Shown here: piece by piece, positions 42,058-49,952 of the stretch | Layout of the letters: the number at the start of each line of letters is the position of its first letter | Numbering within the stretch: position 1 is the stretch's first letter | Origin: an uncultured Sphaerochaeta sp. | Lineage (GTDB): Bacteria; Spirochaetota; Spirochaetia; Sphaerochaetales; Sphaerochaetaceae | DNA length: 64,000 bases | Reading direction: 5' to 3' | NCBI RefSeq assembly: GCF_963677075.1 | Contig: NZ_OY781873.1 | Coordinates: 2,319,715 to 2,383,714, forward strand | Program-made: the position numbers and the translations under genes | The notes under the pieces: generated by a model | Databases searched by the model: none | What the model was told of the DNA's origin: nothing | Seen by the model: only the letters and a program-made list of their open reading frames with translations

Positions 42058-43122
42058 ATGCCTACCACTATCCCTGTTTACTTGCAACATGATCCAGTTA
42101 AGCTCGTATTGCTCGACCAGACAAAACTTCCCATTGCCGAGGAGTTCCTCTATCTTGATACACGACAATCCATTTTCGAAGCTATAAAGAAACTCCGCGT
42201 CAGGGGTGCTCCTGCCATCGGCATCGCTGCTGCCTATGGGATCTATGTGTGTCTGTCACAGAAAGAGTACCAAAGTCTTGAGGATATGGAGCAGGACATG
42301 AAGGAACTTACAGAGTATTTTGCATCCAGTCGTCCCACTGCAGTTAACCTGTTCTGGGCGTTGGACCGCATGAACAAGACCTTCACTGATGTCCGTAACA
42401 AGCCAGGCAGCAAGCAAGTAGATATACTTGCATCGTTATTGCAGGAGAGCAATACCATTTTCAATGAAGACCAGGAGATGGGCAAGGCAATAGGAATGCA
42501 TGGGCTGTCCCTCTTTGACAAGGAGAAACAGTGGGGTGTGATGACACACTGCAATGCAGGAGGATTGGCCACCAGTGGATATGGAACCGCTCTTGCCCCA
42601 CTCTACCTTGGTCATGAACAAGGGTATCAATTCAAGGTCTATTCGAATGAGACAAGACCGTTGTTGCAGGGAAGTAGACTTACTGCCTACGAACTTGCAA
42701 AAGGTGGCCTTGATGTCACTGTTCTTTGTGATAATATGGTATCATTGGTAATGAAGGAAAAGAAAATCGATGCAGTAATTGTAGGTGCTGATCGAATAGC
42801 CGCTAACGGGGATACAGCAAACAAGATAGGCACCAGTGGTGTTGCGATACTTGCACGCTATTACCACATTCCTTTTTATGTGGCTGCTCCAAGTTCAACG
42901 TTTGATGTTTCGACAGAGACAGGCAGCGATATTGTTATTGAGTTGCGTGACGGAGATGAGGTGATCAATGGTTTTGGAAAACGTACGGGGCCTAAGGGGG
43001 CACAGGTGTACAACCCTGCTTTTGATGTTACCGATGCTTCGCTTATTACCGCCATTATCACTGAGAAAGGTATCATTGAGTCCCCAAATGCAGAGAAGAT
43101 CAAACGTCATCTCAGCAAGTGA
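42058..43122 (+). CDS. mtnA: S-methyl-5-thioribose-1-phosphate isomerase family protein
   Basis: The protein is 354 residues of the eIF2B-like isomerase family. Motifs: KLRVRGAPAIGIAAAYG, NLFWALDRM, the catalytic cysteine in MTHCNAGGLATSGYGTALAP and the catalytic aspartate in VGADRIAANGDTANKIGT. It converts the aldose-1-phosphate from the phosphorylase to the ketose. It follows mtnP by 15 bases. No mtnK, mtnB, mtnC or mtnD gene is near, so a complete methionine salvage cycle is not encoded here. The ketose phosphate could go to an aldolase elsewhere. Confidence 0.93.
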   Translation: MPTTIPVYLQHDPVKLVLLDQTKLPIAEEFLYLDTRQSIFEAIKKLRVRGAPAIGIAAAYGIYVCLSQKEYQSLEDMEQDMKELTEYFASSRPTAVNLFWALDRMNKTFTDVRNKPGSKQVDILASLLQESNTIFNEDQEMGKAIGMHGLSLFDKEKQWGVMTHCNAGGLATSGYGTALAPLYLGHEQGYQFKVYSNETRPLLQGSRLTAYELAKGGLDVTVLCDNMVSLVMKEKKIDAVIVGADRIAANGDTANKIGTSGVAILARYYHIPFYVAAPSSTFDVSTETGSDIVIELRDGDEVINGFGKRTGPKGAQVYNPAFDVTDASLITAIITEKGIIESPNAEKIKRHLSK

Positions 43123-43197
43123 GTAACAGCAATCAAGAGAGAGATTACTCATCATGGAAAATGATGGATATCACAAAATAGGTAGAAGGAGATAGAA

Positions 43198-44319
43198 ATG
43201 AAGAAATTTGTTGGTTTTATCGCAATGGTTCTTATTGCAGGTCTGTTGTTCGCAGCAGGTTCAGCAGAAAAGACATCACAGGAAACAGGTCTGAACATTG
43301 CCATTATCACCACCCCAAGTGGTGTCGATGATGGGTCTTTCAACCAGGACAACTACAACGGTATCCTGGCATTCATCGATGAGAATCCTGAAGCACAGGT
43401 AACGGCTATTCGTGAACCCAGTGGGGATGTTGCTGCTGCTCTAAAGACTGCAGCTGATGTCGTAGCTGAGTATGATGTGCTTGTATGCACAGGATTCCAG
43501 TTTGCAGGTATCGGTGAGTTGGCAAAGGAAAATCCCGAGACAAAGTTCATCCTGGTAGATACCTACCCCACTGATGCCGCAGGAAACACTGTTGAGCTTC
43601 CCAATGTATATGCAATGACCTTTGCAGAACAGGAAAGTGGATTCTTTGCCGGCGTAGCAGCCGCCCTTGAAACCAAGACAAACAAAGTTGCGGTAGTCAA
43701 TGGTGTTGCCTACCCTTCAAACGTCAACTACCAGTATGGCTTTGAGAGTGGTGTTATCTATGCAAACAAGAAACTCGGAACCAAAGCTGAACTCGTTGAA
43801 CTGGCCTCCCAGGCAGGTACCGATGTTACCGGTGCGAATGTAGGTGGTAACTATGTCGGTTCTTTCGCAGATGAGGCAACTGGCAAGGTAATCGGACAGC
43901 AGCTGCTTGGACAGGGTGTAGACATTGTTTTTGTTGCAGCCGGAGCCAGCGGGAACGGAGTCTTTACTGCAGCAAAAGAGAGTGATGGCAAGCTGCACGT
44001 CATCGGATGCGATGTTGACCAGTGGGATGACGGCAAGGTCGGAAACGACAACATTATCCTTACCAGTGTCTTGAAGGTGATGAGCCTGAATGTACATCGT
44101 GCACTTTCCAGTATTCAGGACGGTACTTTCGAGGGCGCCAATGTACTGCTGAAAGCTGACACCGATTCAACTGGGTTTGTGAAAGAGAATGGTCGTCACC
44201 AGCTCGCCTCTTCCACAATTGAAAAGCTAGATGAGGCTTATAAGCTGGTTCAGGATAAGACAATCGTTCCTGCCTCCAACTTTGGTGGGTTCACTCCTGA
44301 GGGATTCAAGGTAAACTGA
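43198..44319 (+). CDS. BMP-family (PnrA/Med-like) nucleoside-binding protein
   Basis: The protein is 373 residues. AGAAGGAGA lies upstream. The signal peptide (MKKFVGFIAMVLIAGLLFA) ends at AGSAEKT with no lipobox cysteine. The BMP pattern is clear: TTPSGVDDGSFNQDNYNGIL, CTGFQFAGIGELAKENPETKFILVDTYP, AMTFAEQESGFFAGVAAAL and HVIGCDVDQWDDG. Family members bind purine nucleosides. It is the first gene of the importer and is followed by a perfect hairpin, a usual device for making binding protein in excess. It fits the phosphorylase and isomerase upstream. Confidence 0.93.
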   Translation: MKKFVGFIAMVLIAGLLFAAGSAEKTSQETGLNIAIITTPSGVDDGSFNQDNYNGILAFIDENPEAQVTAIREPSGDVAAALKTAADVVAEYDVLVCTGFQFAGIGELAKENPETKFILVDTYPTDAAGNTVELPNVYAMTFAEQESGFFAGVAAALETKTNKVAVVNGVAYPSNVNYQYGFESGVIYANKKLGTKAELVELASQAGTDVTGANVGGNYVGSFADEATGKVIGQQLLGQGVDIVFVAAGASGNGVFTAAKESDGKLHVIGCDVDQWDDGKVGNDNIILTSVLKVMSLNVHRALSSIQDGTFEGANVLLKADTDSTGFVKENGRHQLASSTIEKLDEAYKLVQDKTIVPASNFGGFTPEGFKVN

Positions 44320-44333
44320 TTTTACGTGTATTC

Positions 44334-44361
44334 GGTACTGGTATCGACTGATACCAGTACC
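44334..44361 (+). terminator. Intercistronic hairpin after the binding-protein gene
   Basis: A perfect 12-bp stem GGTACTGGTATC with its complement and a GACT loop, followed by CTCTATTT. It occupies the gap between the binding-protein stop and the ATPase start and supports the later start of the ATPase. It is probably a partial terminator or RNA stabiliser. Confidence 0.65.
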
Positions 44362-44385
44362 TCTATTTGTAGGGAGCAACAAGAC

Positions 44386-45924
44386 GTGGACACGGTGGTA
44401 GAATTTAGACACATTACCAAGCGATTTCCCGGGATCATTGCGAACAATGACATCTCTCTTTCCATCAAGAAAGGGGAAATATTAGCAATTCTCGGTGAGA
44501 ATGGTGCTGGCAAGTCGACATTGATGAGCATGCTCTTTGGTATGCAGACACCCGATGAAGGAGAAATCCTGATCAGGGGAAAGAAAGAGCATATCTCCAG
44601 TCCACTTGTTGCAAATGATTTGAACATCGGTATGGTACACCAGCACTTCATGCTGGTGGAAAACCAGAGCATCACAGAAAACATCATCATGGGAATAGAA
44701 CCAAAGAAACGATATCTTGGGCTCTTTCCATATGTAGATGTACAGTCTTCAAATGATAAGGTTCGTGAACTGTCGAAGCACTACCAATTGGAAGTAAATC
44801 CAGAGGATATCATCGAGGACCTTCCCGTATCGACACGACAACGTGTTGAGATACTCAAGATGCTCTACAGAAATGCAGAAATTCTCATTTTTGATGAACC
44901 AAGTGCAGTTTTAACCCCACAGGAGATTGAATCCTTGTTGGGTATCATCAAGAATCTCAGGGACAGCGGAAAAACCATCATTCTCATCACCCATAAATTG
45001 GATGAAATCAAGAAGATTGCCGACCGTTGTGCCATTCTCTGTAAAGGAAAACTGGTTGGTGTACTAGATGTACCCTCTACCACTACACAGGAAATGAGTG
45101 CCTTGATGGTGGGACGAGATGTTTCCCTTACCCTTACCTCCACAGAGCATTCCCAAGGAGCCGAAGCACTTCGTGTTGAAGGGCTTACTGTCGAAACGGA
45201 TGACCATATTCGAAAAGTTGACAAGGTAAGTTTCTCCCTCCATAGGGGGGAAGTACTTGCTATTGCAGGGGTAGCCGGTAATGGACAGGTTGAGATCGCG
45301 GATGCCATTGCAGGGCTCCTTCCTGTAAAAGAGGGTTCTATTACGCTTGATGGGCAGGATATTACCACGTATACCGTTCGACAGCGTATTGAGGCAGGAG
45401 TTGCCTACATACCTGAAGACAGACACTCTGTTGGTCTGGTACTCGATTTTCCTCTCCGTGAGAATCTCTGCCTGAAGCAGTATTACCAAGAACCGTACAG
45501 CAACTCACGTGGAGTGCTGCAACAACAGGAGATGGATACTCTCGCTACCGAGCTTATCTCCTCTTTTGATATCCGTAGTGGTTCGGGTGCCTCCACCTTG
45601 GCTCGAAGTATGAGCGGGGGAAATCAACAGAAAGCCATTATTGCTCGTGAGATCAATCTGCAGGCAAACGTATTGATGTTTGTGCAACCTACTCGTGGGT
45701 TGGATGTAGGAGCAATCGAGACTATACATAAGAAAATTGATGAACTCAGGGCACAGGGGAAGGCAATTCTGCTCATCTCCTTGGAGCTTGATGAGATCAT
45801 GGAGCTTGCTGACACGATCCTCGTTCTCTACAACGGAAGAAAGCAGACGATCAAGCCAGCATCAACAATGACCAAACTTGAGGTTGGGGAGTATATGATG
45901 GGGGTACATGTTGAAAAAGCCTAA
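44386..45924 (+). CDS. Nucleoside/simple-sugar ABC transporter ATP-binding protein (double ATPase)
   Basis: The protein is 512 residues from GTG 44386, which has AGGGAG nine bases upstream; a longer frame from 44326 would run through the hairpin. It has two ATPase halves of the RbsA/YufO type. The first has Walker A GENGAGKST, the DLPVSTRQRVEILKML signature region (reduced signature) and Walker B LIFDEP. The second has GVAGNGQVE (degenerate Walker A), SGGNQQK and VLMFVQPTRGLD (Walker B altered). Only one half is expected to hydrolyse ATP well, as usual in this family. It overlaps the next permease by 17 bases. Confidence 0.93.
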   Translation: MDTVVEFRHITKRFPGIIANNDISLSIKKGEILAILGENGAGKSTLMSMLFGMQTPDEGEILIRGKKEHISSPLVANDLNIGMVHQHFMLVENQSITENIIMGIEPKKRYLGLFPYVDVQSSNDKVRELSKHYQLEVNPEDIIEDLPVSTRQRVEILKMLYRNAEILIFDEPSAVLTPQEIESLLGIIKNLRDSGKTIILITHKLDEIKKIADRCAILCKGKLVGVLDVPSTTTQEMSALMVGRDVSLTLTSTEHSQGAEALRVEGLTVETDDHIRKVDKVSFSLHRGEVLAIAGVAGNGQVEIADAIAGLLPVKEGSITLDGQDITTYTVRQRIEAGVAYIPEDRHSVGLVLDFPLRENLCLKQYYQEPYSNSRGVLQQQEMDTLATELISSFDIRSGSGASTLARSMSGGNQQKAIIAREINLQANVLMFVQPTRGLDVGAIETIHKKIDELRAQGKAILLISLELDEIMELADTILVLYNGRKQTIKPASTMTKLEVGEYMMGVHVEKA

Positions 45925-47038
45925 TCTTGTCAAACGATTATTTATGTCCTGTTGTGGTCCAGGCAAGCATCAACTACTCAGGGTAAGTCTGTTCTGTATA
46001 TTTCTCAGCCTGCTTGCTGGAGCGGTATTGCTGTTGCTGCTCGGAAAAAACCCTCTTGAAGCGTACCGGAGCATTCTCCAAGGTTCCGGCATTCTTCCCA
46101 AGGCACGGTATGCTGGAAAAAAGAGTCAGCTTACCGACTTCATGAGTTTGCTTAATTACACGACTCCCATGATTTTCGCCGCACTCTCTGTTGCGGTTGC
46201 CCTGAAGAGTGGAATCTTCAATATCTGCGTTTCCGGCATTATGGTATTCTCTGGATTCTTGGCAACTGTCTTGGTGGGATATTCATCACTTTCCCCGATT
46301 ATTGCAAAACCTTTGGTTATCCTGATCGGGATCTTGGCCGGTGGGCTGATCGGAGTATTGATCGGATATCTGAGACACCGCTTCAACATGAACGAGGTGG
46401 TTGTGGCAATCATGCTCAACTATATTATCAGTTATGTGGTCAGCTTTTTTATCCAGACCAAGTTTGTTGACCCGATCACTCGTCAGTCGGTTGAGGTTGG
46501 ACAGAATGCACGTTTGACACTCTTCGACTACCCGATCATGAATTTGAAGATGGAAATCAACTTGGTTTTCCCGCTTGCTCTACTCACTGTGTTCTTGATT
46601 CGTTACTTCATCAACCGAACCCGTTTTGGGTTTGAACTGAAGGCAGTAGGACTGAACAGCAAAGCCAGCAACTATGCAGGGATCAATGTCGGGAAGACTA
46701 TGGTAACAACGATGTTGATCAGCGGAGCTCTTGCAGGTTTGGCAGGTGTTTCCTACTACCTGGGAAGCAATGCCTCGATCCAACCAAGGGTACTCCCTTC
46801 CCTAGGGTTTGACTCCATTGCGGTCGCTCTCCTTGGCAATACAACCGCCATTGGAAGCTTCTTCGCATCCCTATTAGTCATGGTATTCGACTCAGGTACG
46901 ACTTACATGTCATCAAGAATGCAGGTTCTTCGAGAAATTGCTGCACTCATCACCAGTATCCTGCTGTTGTTCAGTGCAATTGGTATTTTCTTCAGGGCTC
47001 TTGGAAACCGCTATGCCCGCGAAGCTGAGGAGGTTTGA
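45908..47038 (+). CDS. Nucleoside ABC transporter permease (YufP type)
   Basis: This 376-residue protein has about eight to ten membrane segments. Conserved blocks are LNYTTPMIFAALSVAVALKSGIFNICVSG, NEVVVAIMLNYIISYVV and FGFELKAVGLNSKASNYAGINVGK, all typical of BMP-linked permeases. It overlaps the ATPase gene by 17 bases. It forms the channel with the next gene. Confidence 0.92.
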   Translation: MLKKPNLVKRLFMSCCGPGKHQLLRVSLFCIFLSLLAGAVLLLLLGKNPLEAYRSILQGSGILPKARYAGKKSQLTDFMSLLNYTTPMIFAALSVAVALKSGIFNICVSGIMVFSGFLATVLVGYSSLSPIIAKPLVILIGILAGGLIGVLIGYLRHRFNMNEVVVAIMLNYIISYVVSFFIQTKFVDPITRQSVEVGQNARLTLFDYPIMNLKMEINLVFPLALLTVFLIRYFINRTRFGFELKAVGLNSKASNYAGINVGKTMVTTMLISGALAGLAGVSYYLGSNASIQPRVLPSLGFDSIAVALLGNTTAIGSFFASLLVMVFDSGTTYMSSRMQVLREIAALITSILLLFSAIGIFFRALGNRYAREAEEV

Positions 47039-47040
47039 GT

Positions 47041-47988
47041 ATGGACAGCATTATCATTGAAGGAATCGCATTCTCCATTCCGCTCTTCATCATTGCAATC
47101 GGGGGCATTTATAGTGAGGGAAGCGGGGTGATAAACCTCGCCCTTGAAGGACTGCTTGGCTTTGGTGCCTTTGCAGGAGGGCTGAGTTATGCTCTTCTGA
47201 GCAGTGTTATCACAGGGAACCCATTATTGCTTATCTATGCTTCCTTGGCGTTTGCCATGGCAGGAGGAGCGTTGCTTGCATCACTTCATGCACTGATGTG
47301 TATCAAGTTCAAGGCAAATCAGGTTATCAGCGGTGTGGTTATAAACATGCTTAGTGTAGCTCTCACTGCCTTTCTTGCAAACCAGATCAATGCATCAGTT
47401 TTTGGACAACCATCGAACAAGTTCCTCTTGGAGATCTTCCCCAAGGTAACGGTTCCCTTCCTATCAAGAATTCCTATCCTGGGAGCTGTGTTTACTGATC
47501 TGTACACTTTTATTCCGATTATTGTTGTAGTTGCATTCCTTATGGCATACATCTTCTACAAGACTCCGTTCGGTATGCATATCAGAGCATGTGGCGACAA
47601 CCCCCATGCAGTGGCTGCCGCTGGTGGCAATGTCATGAAAATCCGCTTTATATCGGTATTGGTCAGCGGTGCTCTTGCAGGGCTTGGGGGCATGTGTTTT
47701 GCCTACTCCATCTCTACCACGTTTTCTCCGAACATTTATATGGGTTTTGGCTATCTTGCCATTGCTGCCTATATCTTCGGTTCTTGGAAAATTAGCCGGA
47801 CATTCCTTGCTTGTATTCTTTTCGGCTTTGCCCGGAGTGCTGGATATGTGCTGGTACAGAAACTGGAATTGCCATCTTCCTTTGGAGATCTCGTCCTTAC
47901 CCTTCCCTATATCGTTACCCTGGTCTTGTTGCTCTTTTTCTCATCAAAGACCAAAGCACCAAGAGCTCTTGGGGATGTATACGAGTGA
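47041..47988 (+). CDS. Nucleoside ABC transporter permease (YufQ type)
   Basis: The protein is 315 residues from ATG 47041, which has GAGGAGG seven bases upstream. It has about eight membrane segments with the motifs GGIYSEGSGVINLALEGLLGFGAFAG, KANQVISGVVINMLSVALTAFL and FGMHIRACGDNPHAVAAAGGNVMKIRF, standard for this family. It is the last gene of the operon and is followed by a strong hairpin. Confidence 0.92.
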   Translation: MDSIIIEGIAFSIPLFIIAIGGIYSEGSGVINLALEGLLGFGAFAGGLSYALLSSVITGNPLLLIYASLAFAMAGGALLASLHALMCIKFKANQVISGVVINMLSVALTAFLANQINASVFGQPSNKFLLEIFPKVTVPFLSRIPILGAVFTDLYTFIPIIVVVAFLMAYIFYKTPFGMHIRACGDNPHAVAAAGGNVMKIRFISVLVSGALAGLGGMCFAYSISTTFSPNIYMGFGYLAIAAYIFGSWKISRTFLACILFGFARSAGYVLVQKLELPSSFGDLVLTLPYIVTLVLLLFFSSKTKAPRALGDVYE

Positions 47989-47991
47989 TTA

Positions 47992-48017
47992 CACAGGGAG
48001 TCGTGAGACTCCCTGTG
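47992..48017 (+). terminator. Hairpin ending the nucleoside salvage operon
   Basis: A perfect 11-bp stem CACAGGGAGTC with its complement and a GTGA loop, three bases after the stop. There is no T-tract immediately after. Confidence 0.65.
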
Positions 48018-48097
48018 CTATGTATCAATTTTGAACGTGTAAGATAGACAAATAAATCCTTGTTTGTAAAACTTCTTCCCTACCTCTTACGTTTTTC

Positions 48098-48126
48098 TTG
48101 CCTACATGTCCTACAGACCGTATGAT
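48098..48126 (+). promoter_or_regulatory. Promoter of the GGDEF/unknown pair
   Basis: TTGCCT (48098-48103), a 17-base spacer and TATGAT (48121-48126). The chosen start codon is 32 bases downstream with AGGGAG before it. Confidence 0.55.
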
Positions 48127-48157
48127 TCTGATAGGATATACGACCAAGGGAGCATCA

Positions 48158-49360
48158 ATGTTGCAGGGAATCATCATCCAAAATGTGTATCACTTCTTGT
48201 TTTTTTCGGTCATGTGCTATGCATGGATTATTTCAAAACGACAGGTTCCAGGAATTGGTTATTGGACGCTCAATTTATTTCTTTACACAATTGGTCTGAT
48301 ACTGCAAATGGTGTTTGTACAAACAGGACTCCAGTTCTCCAGAATTATTGCCAATCTGATGCTATTCAGTGGGGGGCTGTTCTTTTACATCGGCTTCGCT
48401 CATTATACTGCACGTCCAGTTCACTGGAAAATTTGTTACGCATTGATACTTTCCATGATTATTTCCTCTCTCACTGAGATCTTTCTTTCACTCCCCTTGG
48501 AAATTTTCATCATCATCAATGCACTTTATTTTCTTGCAATCATCGCCCTCTATTATACTGTTTTCATCCCAAATTTTTCTGGTTGGTTCGGGTCACTCAT
48601 GGTGATATTGTTTGTGATTTACACCATCTTAGGATTTACTCAGATCTACAGGATAATCACCACACTCGAAAATATCATCCATGGCAACCCCTCTACCAAT
48701 GGATTCGATCTTACGGGGTATGCCCTTACAGCGGTCGTCAATCGATTGATGCTCTTTATTGTCAATTTCATAATCCTCCTACTGGTCTATAAGAAGTTAT
48801 TACATGATCTCCAAACGCAAGTAGAAAACCAGAAGACCCTTTCTCTGCATCTGAAGAACCTTGCCGAGCATGATGAACTTACTACCCTCTATAACCGCCG
48901 TACCATCGAACAACTCATCAGTCTCTATGTACCTAAGAAACAAGATAGTGCTTTTGCATTTCTCTTTATGCTTGATATTGATTATTTCAAGAACCTGAAT
49001 GATGCCTACGGACATCAGTGTGGTGATGTCGTATTGCAGCATACTGCACAAGGTTTATCTTCTCTGCTTGAAGAGCAAGATCTTTTGGGTCGTTGGGGTG
49101 GTGATGAGTTCTTGCTTTTAGTGGTAAGGAGGGACAAGGACACAATTGCACCTCTTTTACAAGGAATGAAAGAGATGATGCGCGATATTTGTAAGCAATA
49201 TCCAGATACTCACGGATGTTCCTTAAGCGGAGGCTTTACCCTGCTTACGACTGATGATACGCTGGATAGCGCCATACAGCGTGCAGATGCCTTGCTCTAC
49301 CAAGCAAAGGAAGCAGGACGAAACCGCATCATTGGTAACCTGACAGGAGATTCAGAATGA
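48158..49360 (+). CDS. Membrane diguanylate cyclase (GGDEF)
   Basis: The protein is 400 residues from ATG 48158 (AGGGAG five bases upstream); a longer frame from 48098 overlaps the promoter. Seven or so hydrophobic segments span residues 5-215. A coiled linker (LLHDLQTQVENQKTLSLHLKNL) follows, then a GGDEF domain with DELTTLYNRRTI, LDIDYFKNLNDAYGH and the intact RWGGDEFLLLV near residue 313. No RxxD inhibitory site is present (EEQD in its place). The stop overlaps the start of a 157-residue unknown protein by 4 bases. Confidence 0.93.
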   Translation: MLQGIIIQNVYHFLFFSVMCYAWIISKRQVPGIGYWTLNLFLYTIGLILQMVFVQTGLQFSRIIANLMLFSGGLFFYIGFAHYTARPVHWKICYALILSMIISSLTEIFLSLPLEIFIIINALYFLAIIALYYTVFIPNFSGWFGSLMVILFVIYTILGFTQIYRIITTLENIIHGNPSTNGFDLTGYALTAVVNRLMLFIVNFIILLLVYKKLLHDLQTQVENQKTLSLHLKNLAEHDELTTLYNRRTIEQLISLYVPKKQDSAFAFLFMLDIDYFKNLNDAYGHQCGDVVLQHTAQGLSSLLEEQDLLGRWGGDEFLLLVVRRDKDTIAPLLQGMKEMMRDICKQYPDTHGCSLSGGFTLLTTDDTLDSAIQRADALLYQAKEAGRNRIIGNLTGDSE

Positions 49361-49830
49361 CAGATGACGACAAGCTTGCGATGTGTTATCAGGTTATAGG
49401 GGATACTGCAACAGAAATATCCCAGGCATATTCAGATTTCGGAGACCTTGTAGGGTACTACATGGGCCAAACCTCAACCACATTGCAACTCAGGCTTTTT
49501 AGACCTCTGGCTTTGGAAACCTCACTCTATCTCTTGTCGCTGCTTGATAGCACCAGTGAATTCTACGCTGATATCCATCAGGAAACAGAGAAGCTTGCAG
49601 AAGAATTGGAAGTACCATCTCTTGAAGAACGACTTGCCACATACAAACAGGGAACTGATAGCGTCACGCTCTTTGTTTCTGCTTGCCAGCAAGTCGTAGG
49701 AAGCGATGCTCTCTGGCTTAGTATGAGACGAAAAGATTCACCTCCCCAGGAAACCATTAGCGACAGGGGCTATGTGGTTATCAAGAGCGCGGCAGAGAAG
49801 ATTGAGGAAGTTTTAACGTCGTTGAAGTAA
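49357..49830 (+). CDS. Unknown protein coupled to the GGDEF gene
   Basis: This 157-residue soluble, acidic protein is probably all-helical (QVIGDTATEISQAYSDFGDLVGYYMG; LSLLDSTSEFYADIHQETEKLAEELEV; a last helix VVIKSAAEKIEEVLTSLK). It has no signal peptide or membrane segment and no motif I recognise. Its ATG overlaps the TGA of the diguanylate cyclase, so the two are made in equal amounts from one mRNA. A regulatory or effector partner of the cyclase is possible, but this rests on position only. Confidence 0.7.
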   Translation: MTDDDKLAMCYQVIGDTATEISQAYSDFGDLVGYYMGQTSTTLQLRLFRPLALETSLYLLSLLDSTSEFYADIHQETEKLAEELEVPSLEERLATYKQGTDSVTLFVSACQQVVGSDALWLSMRRKDSPPQETISDRGYVVIKSAAEKIEEVLTSLK

Positions 49831-49952
49831 GGTATCAGCCTTATGCAATAGAATGAAAAACAAATCGCATACAAGAAAACATTTTTGTCTGGTTTTTCTT
49901 ATCAAAACCCGCCTTTACCTTTTTCGGTTTGTTCGTTACAACTATATGCACA

